Notes under the pieces: generated by a model | Told to the model about the DNA's origin: nothing | What the model saw: only the letters and a program-made list of their open reading frames with translations | The model's database searches: none | Shown: piece after piece, positions 14,410-20,858 of the stretch | Layout of the letters: every line of letters starts with the position of its first letter | How positions within the stretch are numbered: position 1 is the stretch's first letter | Program-made: the position numbers and the translations under genes | Origin: CAZDDW01 sp964480695 | Lineage (GTDB): Bacteria; Patescibacteriota; Patescibacteriia; UBA9934; CAZDDW01 | Direction: 5' to 3' | Length of the DNA stretch: 25,425 bases | NCBI GenBank assembly: GCA_964480695.1 | Contig: CAYZPO010000010.1 | Location: 1 to 25,425, forward strand

Positions 14410-15880
14410 GTTAATTGAAGAAGTTATCTCTAATAAATCCGTTCGAACAGAAATAACCACTTGTAGTCATAAATGGTTTTTTCACACCTATGGCTCCGAA
14501 TATGTTCAACATGCTACAGCACCGTTTCAAGATGAGTTTTTTCGTATTACAGAAGATGAATCTCAAAAACTAGTAGTACTGACAGCTTTTCGAGGATCAG
14601 GTAAATCCACTATCTTCACTACCTTCTATCCAATTTGGGCAATACTTGGAAAACCTCAAAAAAAGTTTGTTGTGATCATTTCACAAACACAAGCCCAGGT
14701 GAAACTTCATTTAGCCAATCTAAAACGAGAACTCGAATCGAATCATTTGCTTCGACAAGATCTGGGGCCATTTGAAGAACGTAACGACGAATGGAGTGCG
14801 GGTACATTAGTCTTGCCAAAGTATAATGCACGCATTATTGCTCTTTCTATGGAGCAGGGTGTTCGTGGATTACGCCATCGAGCTAATAGACCTGATCTTA
14901 TTATTTGTGATGATCTCGATGATGTTGCTTCAGTAAAGACTAAAGAAGCGCGCGATAAAGTTTATAAATGGTTCCTTGGAGATGTTATTCCAGCCGGTGA
15001 TACAGATACACGCGTTTTTGTAGTCGGCAATCTTCTTCACGAAGATTCAATTATGATGAGACTAAAGGATAAAATTGAAGCCAGAACAATGGACGGTGCA
15101 TTCTACTCATTTCCAATTATGGATGAAAGTGGCTCGCCATTGTGGCCAGGAAAATTTAGATCCGAAAATGATATTTTGACTCTGAAGCGTAAAATTGGTG
15201 ATGAGGTAACCTGGCAGCGCGAATACATGCTCAAAATCATCTCAGACACAGATCGTGTCATTCATCCGGAGTGGCTTCACTATTATGACGAGCTACCAGA
15301 ACCGGCACCAGATGTTCGGCTCATGGGTATTTATAGTGGAGTTGATCTTGCTGTATCTCAAAAAGAATCTGCTGATTATACTTCAATCGTCACTGTTATG
15401 ATTTATGTTATTAAGAGAGAGGTCAAAATTTTTGTCCTACCAAATCCAATCAATGAACACCTAACCTTTCCACAAGTTATAGAGCGTATTAAACTTCTTT
15501 ATCAAATCACTCACCAAGAACATAAACGTAACAAAATTTATGTGGAAAATATTGGCTTTCAACAATGGTTGATTGAACAATTGGAAATGGAATATATCCC
15601 TGCAGAAGGAGTGGGGCTTGGTGGAGCAGATAAGCGTTCGCGCATTGCTTTTACAGGAAACCACATACAGTCTGGAAAAATATTGTTTCCTAAGAAAGGG
15701 TGTGATGAGTTGATCAGTCAATTAGTTAACTTTGGATCAGAAAAACACGACGACTTAGCCGACGCGTTTTCGTTGGTTATCAATAAAACACAGAAAATAA
15801 GACCAAGCCCATCTTTGGCAGAATGTAACAAAAATGTTGGTGGTACTATTTTTGGTAATGTTTGGGCGAAGGTATATTAA
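14378..15880 (+). CDS. Phage terminase large subunit
   Basis: This 500-residue protein is the ATP-driven DNA-packaging motor with a C-terminal nuclease. Walker A is VLTAFRGSGKST (about residues 66-77) and Walker B is PDLIICDDLDDV (about 180-190). The nuclease part has YSGVDLAVSQKESADYTS and the closing HDDLADAFSLVI, with acidic metal ligands in each. The length is normal and it appears intact. ATG 14378 or 14390 could be the start, both inside the small subunit gene. No portal or capsid gene follows; the next gene is the DGR target with its own promoter. Confidence 0.93.
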   Translation: MKLFMQKKQNKLIEEVISNKSVRTEITTCSHKWFFHTYGSEYVQHATAPFQDEFFRITEDESQKLVVLTAFRGSGKSTIFTTFYPIWAILGKPQKKFVVIISQTQAQVKLHLANLKRELESNHLLRQDLGPFEERNDEWSAGTLVLPKYNARIIALSMEQGVRGLRHRANRPDLIICDDLDDVASVKTKEARDKVYKWFLGDVIPAGDTDTRVFVVGNLLHEDSIMMRLKDKIEARTMDGAFYSFPIMDESGSPLWPGKFRSENDILTLKRKIGDEVTWQREYMLKIISDTDRVIHPEWLHYYDELPEPAPDVRLMGIYSGVDLAVSQKESADYTSIVTVMIYVIKREVKIFVLPNPINEHLTFPQVIERIKLLYQITHQEHKRNKIYVENIGFQQWLIEQLEMEYIPAEGVGLGGADKRSRIAFTGNHIQSGKILFPKKGCDELISQLVNFGSEKHDDLADAFSLVINKTQKIRPSPSLAECNKNVGGTIFGNVWAKVY

Positions 15881-15936
15881 TAATCTTAAATTTAAAATCA
15901 TTAAGCCTATTCTCAGCTTATTTCTAAGAGTGTCTA

Positions 15937-15965
15937 TTGACTTTTTAGCTAATTTATGCTATATT
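15937..15965 (+). promoter_or_regulatory. Promoter of the DGR target gene
   Basis: TTGACT (15937-15942), 17 bases and TATATT (15960-15965) preceded by TGC, an extended -10. The start is expected near 15972. The spacing, the TGC and the following TGTCTTG-like bases are the same as in the promoter at 2278. Confidence 0.75.
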
Positions 15966-15993
15966 GTCTTGTAATGTGATCCTTTATAACAAT

Positions 15994-16046
15994 GTTGAAA
16001 GTAGCGTTTTGCGGCTTAGCAAAGGCCTTAGAACGCTACTCTCAAC
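15994..16046 (+). promoter_or_regulatory. Long 5' UTR stem-loop of the DGR target mRNA
   Basis: GTTGA (15994-15998) and AGTAGCGTT (16000-16008) pair with AACGCTACT (16032-16040) and TCAAC (16042-16046), a 15-position stem with one mismatch. A smaller inner hairpin is possible. It begins about 20 bases after the predicted transcript start and ends some 60 bases before the ribosome binding site. A role in mRNA stability or translation control is plausible. Confidence 0.65.
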
Positions 16047-16123
16047 AACAAAAGGCAGGTTCTCGAAACACATGGGGTGTTATCGTGAGCTAGTCGGAGT
16101 AGACAATGAGGAGGCAGGTCATC

Positions 16124-16924
16124 ATGGCCGGTCCCGATCTCGATCGCGCAGCAGAATTCTTCCGCCGCTACCACCGCTTCGGTGGTTCAGACCCCACCCT
16201 CTCGAAGCTCCTCGGTGACGACGAGTTGATGGAGTGGTGGTTGCAGGTACTGAACAAGCGGCTCAACACCAACCCCTTCGAACTGACCGTGGAGCAGCAG
16301 ATCGCTGCCCTGCGCGAGCAGAACGAGCTGGGCAACTGGGGCATCGCCGAGGACGTGTTCGAGCGCCTGGCCGAGTCCGCACCCGAGTGGCCCGGGGGTC
16401 GCGACGCCTACCGCAGCTTCCGTATCCGCTTCGGCGAGGGGCGCGAGGGCATGATCCAGACCTTCGAGGCACACGCTGCGGCCATCAAGCGTGTCCACGC
16501 CAAGTTCTGGCGCTGGGACCTGCTCCTGTCCGGAGCCCACGAGTACCAGGGCGAGGATGTGGAGCGACTGCGCCTGCTCGCCGGCAACGACACGCACCAC
16601 GCCGTGGTCGAGTGGATCATCATCGACGACCTGTCGGCCAACCGTCAGCGTGAGAGCATCACGGCTGTGCGCAGCAACAGCTCGCTGGCCGATGAGGGCC
16701 TGGTCATGGTCTGGCTGTTCCCGGAGCGAGTTCAGGCGATGGATTACGACAAGTGGTCGGCCTGGTTCTGTGCTGGCTACGAGAGCAACATCCCTGAGCA
16801 CCGCGCCTCCTGGACGTACGTGCCGATCGTCTACCGCGGCCTCCACGATGGCAAGGTCGGGTTGAACGCCAGCGACCGGAGCGATGACTATTCGGGCTTC
16901 TCGGTGCCTGCTTCCCGGGAGTAG
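16124..16924 (+). CDS. DGR target protein with a variable C-terminal domain
   Basis: The protein (266 residues from ATG 16124, set by AGGAGG at 16109-16114) carries the variable repeat in its last 44 codons. Residues 1-150 are helical. A middle part contains HHAVVEWIIIDDLSANR and SLADEGLVMVWLFPERVQAMD. The end, with PIVYRGLHDGKVGLNASDR and GFSVPASR, has the spacing of a C-type-lectin-like fold as in many DGR targets. No signal peptide or membrane span is seen. Eleven codons of the tail differ from the template, all by adenine replacement, so this domain should be the diversified binding surface. Codons are strongly G/C-ending, unlike the surrounding AT-rich element. An earlier ATG at 16106 overlaps the ribosome binding site and is less likely. 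The ligand is unknown. Confidence 0.9.
   Translation: MAGPDLDRAAEFFRRYHRFGGSDPTLSKLLGDDELMEWWLQVLNKRLNTNPFELTVEQQIAALREQNELGNWGIAEDVFERLAESAPEWPGGRDAYRSFRIRFGEGREGMIQTFEAHAAAIKRVHAKFWRWDLLLSGAHEYQGEDVERLRLLAGNDTHHAVVEWIIIDDLSANRQRESITAVRSNSSLADEGLVMVWLFPERVQAMDYDKWSAWFCAGYESNIPEHRASWTYVPIVYRGLHDGKVGLNASDRSDDYSGFSVPASRE
16790..16920 (+). repeat. DGR variable repeat (VR)
   Basis: These 131 bases align without gaps to 17355-17485. Fourteen positions differ and at all 14 the template has A (9 to G, 4 to T, 1 to C); no template C, G or T has changed. The last 21 or so bases, GTGCCTGCTTCCCGGGA and its left flank, are identical in both and contain the expected initiation-of-homing segment. The repeat ends one base before the last codon is complete, and the stop TAG follows. 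Confidence 0.95.
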
Positions 16925-16988
16925 TCGGTTCTCGGCACTCGGTGTCTTGGTTCTTGGCCGGAACTTGGCTTCTTAGACCTTGGACCTT

Positions 16989-17001
16989 GGCGCGAAGCGC
17001 C
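16989..17001 (+). repeat. Short GC hairpin downstream of VR
   Basis: GGCGC-GAA-GCGCC lies 68 bases after VR. DGRs often carry a hairpin or cruciform downstream of VR that promotes homing; this is a candidate, though further away than in the Bordetella phage system. The 16925-17021 stretch holds no gene. Confidence 0.45.
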
Positions 17002-17021
17002 TCGCTACATCCGACAAACCT

Positions 17022-17080
17022 AGCCACATCCAGTTGGCGACTCGAAAAGAGTCACAACCGCAGGGATGTGGCTCTTTTCT
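17022..17080 (+). terminator. Terminator of the DGR target gene
   Basis: AGCCACATCC (17022-17031) pairs with GGATGTGGCT (17064-17073), and inside it GACTC (17039-17043) pairs with GAGTC (17049-17053). TTTTCTTT follows. The target mRNA therefore appears to stop before the template repeat. Confidence 0.85.
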
Positions 17081-17354
17081 TTATCTTCTGTTAAGATCCG
17101 TTTCGGAGAGTAGGTTTATGAACGTGTATCTACGGATGTATGTCACCGAAATCTGCACAAATTGCATATGTTACCGGAATTACATTGATCAAGGTCGGTG
17201 TGAGTGTGACGACCTAAATTCGTCATGTAACGCAATCTTGTGGGTACTCCGTGCTATTACTTGGGATCGGCCTTCAAGGACTGGATCCCGTATAAAATAC
17301 AAGAGTTGGACGCGTCTGGCTCTGGTGACTTGGAAGGTAATAGCACATCTCGTG

Positions 17355-17485
17355 ATCCCTGAGCACAACGCCTCCTGGACGAACGTGCCGATCGTCAACC
17401 GCAACCTCCACGATGGCAAGGTCAAGTTGAACGCCAACGACCAGAGCAATGACAATTCGGACTACTCGGTGCCTGCTTCCCGGGA
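17355..17485 (+). repeat. DGR template repeat (TR)
   Basis: This is the donor copy for VR. It has 34 adenines in 131 bases, many in AAC or AAT codons, which cannot become stop codons by change of the first two As when read in the VR frame. The flanks differ fully from those of VR (GTG before, CTG after), which fixes the limits. The stretch 17081-17354 before it holds no convincing gene or clear promoter; it is probably the leader of the template RNA, part of which DGR reverse transcription needs. Confidence 0.95.
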
Positions 17486-17499
17486 CTGCCCACATATTT

Positions 17500-17526
17500 A
17501 AAGAAACGCTTCATGAGCGTTTCTTT
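17500..17526. terminator. Bidirectional terminator between TR and avd
   Basis: AAAGAAACGCT (17500-17510) and AGCGTTTCTTT (17516-17526) form a perfect 11-bp stem with loop TCATG, and both flanks are A/T-rich. It can end the template RNA 15-40 bases after TR on the + strand and the avd message on the - strand. Confidence 0.8.
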
Positions 17527-17540
17527 ATTTTGTGAACAAA

Positions 17541-17924
17541 TCATTTATTCCGCTTGTTCAAATCATTGATCCAACCACCGATTTGTTTGCCAATATCTTG
17601 AAAATTAGATTCTGTGGTAATATATTGTGCATTTGAAATACACTTACAGTCTTTACAAAGTCGAACTAAAAGTTTTAAGATGTCTAGCTTGTTGCTGGCA
17701 ATATTAATGGATTCTAACTTGAGATTAACATTTTGTTCAGTAACAGCTTCTAGAGTCAGTTCAGTAATGCGTAATAAATACTCACTGCATTTATTACCCA
17801 AACTATAACGTTGGGCTTTAGGAAATTTAAGTACTAACTCATGCCAGGATTTATTCGCGTCATAAAGCGCGTGGATAATCGGCAGGTCAAACATGCTATG
17901 AGCCAACTTTTTTTGATTCCCCAT
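17541..17924 (-). CDS. avd: DGR accessory variability determinant (Avd-like)
   Basis: This 127-residue, all-helical basic protein has the Avd pattern: FDLPIIHALYDANKSWHEL, then KFPKAQRYSLGNKCSEYLL, a long helix with ASNKLDILKLLVRLCKDCKCIS, and the C-terminal IGKQIGGWIND. Avd forms a pentameric barrel that binds the RT and template RNA and is needed for mutagenic homing in characterised DGRs. It is placed between TR and RT as usual but on the opposite strand, which is unusual. Its ATG shares the CATG palindrome with the first ATG of the RT. A shorter start at 17894 (MFDLPII) is also possible and fits family starts better. Confidence 0.85.
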   Translation of the reverse strand: MGNQKKLAHSMFDLPIIHALYDANKSWHELVLKFPKAQRYSLGNKCSEYLLRITELTLEAVTEQNVNLKLESINIASNKLDILKLLVRLCKDCKCISNAQYITTESNFQDIGKQIGGWINDLNKRNK

Positions 17925-18927
17925 GTGTCGGGGGGGGGGGGACGATACTGGAACTTTTATTCATAAAAACGATGAATTATTTGTTAAAATTTGTTCAATT
18001 GATAATTTATTTTTAGCCTGGAGTAAATTTTGCAAAGGTAAACGCAAAAGGAAAGATGTAATGGACTATGCGCTGACGCTAGAGGATAACATATTTCGAC
18101 TTCATCACGAACTGTTATCAGGGATTTATCAACATGACCCTTACAAACCTTTTATTGTTCATGATCCAAAAAGACGGCAAATCCATAAAGCAAGTGTAAG
18201 AGATAGAGTCGTACACCAAGCCGTTGTTAATGTTATTGAGTCGTTTTTTGAAAAACGTTTTATTTATGACAGCTATTCCTGCAGAATAGGCAAAGGTACA
18301 CTTGCGGCCGCTGAAAGGTTAAGATATTTTCTTACAAAATCATCGATCAATAACATAAGAACCACCCATGCTCTCAAAGGCGACATTAAAAAGTTTTTTG
18401 CAAGTGTCGATCAAACTATCTTATTGGGGCTACTTTCAAAACAGATTTCATGTAACCGCACCTTGAAATTATTACAGAAAATCATTTCCAGTTTTTCCGT
18501 TAGTCCCTATAAAGGAATTCCGCTCGGCAACCTTACCAGTCAGTTGTTCGCAAATGTGTATATGCACGAACTTGACCGCTTTGTGAAATTTCAACTTAGA
18601 GAGAAATTTTACCTTCGGTATTGTGACGATTTTCTAATTTTGCATCATGATAGGAAACACCTTGATGAATTAATACCAGTCATCCAAAATTTTTTACAAA
18701 CAAGGTTACGATTATCTATTCATCCTAATAAAATCTTCAAACGAACACCATCTCAAGGAATTGATTTTGTTGGATATGTATTATTTGAACGTGCCACAGT
18801 GCTTCGCAATAAGACAGTGAAGCGGATGATTCGAAAAGTAAACCAAGAAAACAAGACTTCGTATCTTGGATTATGTTCACACGCCGATACGCATGAGCTA
18901 CAAAAAAGAATAAAGAATATCTTGTGA
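17923..18927 (+). CDS. DGR reverse transcriptase
   Basis: The protein (334 residues as annotated) copies the template RNA with random incorporation at adenines. It shows RT fingers and palm motifs in order: VRDRVVHQAVVNVIE (about 88-102), DSYSCRIGKGTLAA, LKGDIKKFFASVD (first catalytic Asp), GIPLGNLTSQLFANVYMHELD (about 198-218) and YLRYCDDFLILH (YCDD, about 233-236). LGNLTSQ replaces the QGxxxSP of retroviral and group II RTs and is characteristic of DGR enzymes. The family normally begins shortly before the ICSIDNLFLAW segment (about 18-28), so little is missing, but the only in-frame ATG lies upstream of the 12-G run. A terminator follows at 18955. Confidence 0.94.
   Translation: MCRGGGDDTGTFIHKNDELFVKICSIDNLFLAWSKFCKGKRKRKDVMDYALTLEDNIFRLHHELLSGIYQHDPYKPFIVHDPKRRQIHKASVRDRVVHQAVVNVIESFFEKRFIYDSYSCRIGKGTLAAAERLRYFLTKSSINNIRTTHALKGDIKKFFASVDQTILLGLLSKQISCNRTLKLLQKIISSFSVSPYKGIPLGNLTSQLFANVYMHELDRFVKFQLREKFYLRYCDDFLILHHDRKHLDELIPVIQNFLQTRLRLSIHPNKIFKRTPSQGIDFVGYVLFERATVLRNKTVKRMIRKVNQENKTSYLGLCSHADTHELQKRIKNIL
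17930..17941 (+). repeat. Run of 12 G at the start of the RT gene
   Basis: The run follows ATGTGTC and lies within codons 3-7 of the RT frame. With 12 G the ATG at 17923 is in frame with the RT; one G more or fewer would break it. It is either a slippage-prone switch or a poly-G sequencing or scaffolding artefact. Confidence 0.7.
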
Positions 18928-18937
18928 AGAAATTATT

Positions 18938-19711
18938 TTATACTCCAGGGATTGGTTGATCAGTGTCAATCTGATCAACAATCTTTTTTTCTTTTGTCTT
19001 CTGAGCGACTTTTTTATTTATGGTATAAGGAAACTTAGGTTTGGAAGAAGAAATTTTAGTTATGATAATCTGATGGACAGAATCAAAAATATCTTCTTCA
19101 GAAAAGTTTAGACCGGCTTGTTTCTTGAGGGTTCGTTTTAAGAAACGTACGACTTCTGTTGCATACAGGAGTTTGCACAGATTCTTTGGTTCAAGTGTTT
19201 GGAAATGTTTCCAAAAATGTTCAAGTGATTTTTTCAGCATTTCCTTCTTCGTTAACATGATAAGCAAATCAGCAGATTGTTTGAGTTGTGTTTCGTCACT
19301 TAAATCAAAGTCATATACTTTTTTATATGAGATTGGTTTTCCAAAAATAACTTTGTATAATTGCATTTGTCGTCCATTAGTAAGCAGAATCCAATCAATG
19401 GCTTCGTTGGCAGCATAACTAACAGCTTGACGTAGGTGGTTCTCGGAAAGATCAATCTGTATAGCTTTTACTTCGACTACGAGATGTTTCTTGCGTTCAA
19501 GCTGGATAACATAGTCAGCGTAGGTTCCTTTAATTGCATATTCAGTTTTGATTTCCTCAAGCTCTTTATACCCAAGAACATCGGTAAGGAAAAAGTTAAT
19601 CATTAAACGAGTTGCAGATTCATCTAGTTCCAAATATTTCTGGACAAGATATTTTTTCTTGTACTCCTTAAGGGCTCGATAAAATTTGTTTTTCTGATTT
19701 TGTGTAGGCAT
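18938..19711 (-). CDS. Stand-alone nuclease-like protein with a type I restriction HsdR N-terminal domain
   Basis: This 257-residue protein has the fold pattern of the HsdR N-terminal PD-(D/E)xK nuclease: ATRLMINFFLTDVLGY, IKTEYAIKGTYADYVIQLERKKHLVVEVKAIQ, where the Asp and the Glu-Val-Lys are the catalytic set, and AANEAIDWILLTNGRQMQLYKV. The helicase and other parts of a type I restriction enzyme are absent. The last third is Lys-rich and low-complexity. It starts five bases after the membrane-protein gene, so the two are probably one operon. A defence role is likely but unproven. Confidence 0.78.
   Translation of the reverse strand: MPTQNQKNKFYRALKEYKKKYLVQKYLELDESATRLMINFFLTDVLGYKELEEIKTEYAIKGTYADYVIQLERKKHLVVEVKAIQIDLSENHLRQAVSYAANEAIDWILLTNGRQMQLYKVIFGKPISYKKVYDFDLSDETQLKQSADLLIMLTKKEMLKKSLEHFWKHFQTLEPKNLCKLLYATEVVRFLKRTLKKQAGLNFSEEDIFDSVHQIIITKISSSKPKFPYTINKKVAQKTKEKKIVDQIDTDQPIPGV
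18955..18990 (+). terminator. Terminator of the RT gene
   Basis: GTTGATCAG (18955-18963) and CTGATCAAC (18971-18979) form a perfect 9-bp stem, followed by AATC and seven T. It lies inside the last codons of the convergent nuclease gene. Confidence 0.75.
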
Positions 19712-19716
19712 ATTTT

Positions 19717-20553
19717 TTAGTTAGATAGATAAAGATCATCTGGATCTAAATTTTGACGAATTGAAGGGTGAATCATGTAGATTTCTGAGGAGCCCTGGAT
19801 TTGAGAACTAACAGGCATGTACTTAAGATTTTCCCAATCGAATTTTTGAAATTCAGTCTTAGGCATGATAATTCTGACCGCTTCCTTAACTATTTCATTT
19901 CCGTAAGAATCAACAAAATTTCCTTGCACAACTACTCCAATACTTACAACTTCAGGATTGTCGAACACCTCTTTTCCATATTTAACTAGCATACTGTATG
20001 CTTCCCGGACTACTGCGTCATCGTCCCAATAGTCATCAGGGGATTTTATGACAATTGCCACAGTGTCCACTGGGTCGTAATCAAGCCATTCAACATCATA
20101 ATTTTTGCGAGTACCAAATGCCTCGTCTACAGCTATCCATAAACGGGTCATAACATCTGGCTCAGTTGTTGCTTCTACGCTTCCTGCTTCTGATGTTTCC
20201 ATATCAACCTCCTCCTCGTTGACCACGATCGAACTATCATTTGATTGAGAATGATCTAGTCCTGGTTCTGTTTGGGTAGTGCTTGATTCGGGACTTATTG
20301 CAACAAGAGCAATTAATACCACTACAATTAGTATTCCTTTGATTAACCCGAGGCGCTTAACACGATCGGCGATTTTTACGCTAACCAGAGGAATAAAAAT
20401 TATTCCTGTTACCAAAGCTATTAATCCGACGAAAAAGTTGCCTACCATTGTCACTAATCCCGTCAGGATAAATATCACCGCAACTATCCAGGAAAGAACT
20501 GTACTATAACGTTTTTTCGAAATTGTTTTCGAACCACTTTTTGTATTTTGCAT
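19717..20553 (-). CDS. Unknown membrane protein with an extracytoplasmic domain
   Basis: I do not recognise this 278-residue protein. After a basic N-terminus come three hydrophobic segments (about 21-42, 43-62 and 73-90, the last with GILIVVVLIALVAIS). A Ser/Thr/Glu-rich acidic linker follows (about 91-130) and then a soluble domain with LDYDPVDTVAIVIKSPDDYWDDD and FVDSYGNEIVKEAVRIIMPK. It precedes the HsdR-N-like nuclease by five bases. A folded leader with its own promoter and terminator lies upstream (20592-20774). A sensor or partner of the nuclease is one possibility, by context only. Confidence 0.65.
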   Translation of the reverse strand: MQNTKSGSKTISKKRYSTVLSWIVAVIFILTGLVTMVGNFFVGLIALVTGIIFIPLVSVKIADRVKRLGLIKGILIVVVLIALVAISPESSTTQTEPGLDHSQSNDSSIVVNEEEVDMETSEAGSVEATTEPDVMTRLWIAVDEAFGTRKNYDVEWLDYDPVDTVAIVIKSPDDYWDDDAVVREAYSMLVKYGKEVFDNPEVVSIGVVVQGNFVDSYGNEIVKEAVRIIMPKTEFQKFDWENLKYMPVSSQIQGSSEIYMIHPSIRQNLDPDDLYLSN

Positions 20554-20591
20554 AATACATAATAATTAGTTAATTGTTTCTCGAGCTTTTT

Positions 20592-20739
20592 GCTAAAAAC
20601 AAAAGCGACACCCGAGTGGTGTCTAGACCCAACCCCCATACGACGGATCGTACGAGAATTGTTTTAACCGGGTGCCGCTTAAAGCGTGCGATCCGGTTAA
20701 AGGAAAATATTCCCCGCATTACGGAGGTTGGATCTAGAC
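20592..20739 (-). ncRNA. Multi-branched structured RNA or regulatory leader ending in a terminator
   Basis: An outer stem joins 20621-20633 to 20727-20739 (13 positions, one mismatch). It encloses four arms: ACGA/TCGT (20640-20651), TTTAACCGG/CCGGTTAAA (20663-20671 with 20693-20701, and an inner CGCT/AGCG hairpin), GGAA/TTCC (20702-20713) and CCG/CGG (20714-20724). On the - strand the element is followed by GACACC/GGTGTC (20623-20607) and GCTTTTGTTTTT, a terminator. A promoter lies directly upstream at 20746-20774. The terminator stem shares three bases with the outer stem, which would allow a switch. No known RNA family is recognised. A recombination site is the main alternative. Confidence 0.6.
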
Positions 20740-20745
20740 GTTCAC

Positions 20746-20774
20746 AATATAGCTTATACAACCTTAAAAGTAAA
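20746..20774 (-). promoter_or_regulatory. Promoter of the structured RNA
   Basis: On the - strand TTTACT (20774-20769), exactly 17 bases and TATATT (20751-20746). The predicted start at about 20739 coincides with the first base of the outer stem of the structured element. Confidence 0.6.
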
Positions 20775-20858
20775 GTATTCTGGGGATTTTTATGATAATC
20801 AAGTTACCAACAATCCGACCTAGACACCCCGTAAGGGTTGTGGCATTACTTGTGTTGT

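Noticed and set aside
16187..17027. Several open frames on both strands across the DGR target gene and its 3' UTR
   Set aside because: They are also shadows of the GC-rich coding strand. Only the 16124 frame carries the TR-matched VR and a proper ribosome binding site.
17081..17354. A promoter for the template RNA, such as TGCTATTAC at 17252-17260 or TATAAAAT at 17291
   Set aside because: Neither has a matching -35 box at 16-18 bases, so no promoter is called.
16790..17485. VR/TR as an ordinary partial gene duplication
   Set aside because: Random drift would hit all bases. Here all 14 changes are at template adenines, and the adjacent RT and Avd explain it.
17118..17501. Open frame through the TR leader and TR, starting at ATG 17118 after GGAGAG
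   Set aside because: Its end reads the TR in the VR frame simply because TR is a copy of coding sequence. The first part looks like random translation with many Cys, Asn and Arg. I treat it as the non-coding template RNA.
17923..18927. RT as a group II intron, retron or abortive-infection enzyme
   Set aside because: There is no intron RNA or maturase domain and no retron-like msr-msd region is evident. LGNLTSQ, Avd and TR/VR identify a DGR enzyme.
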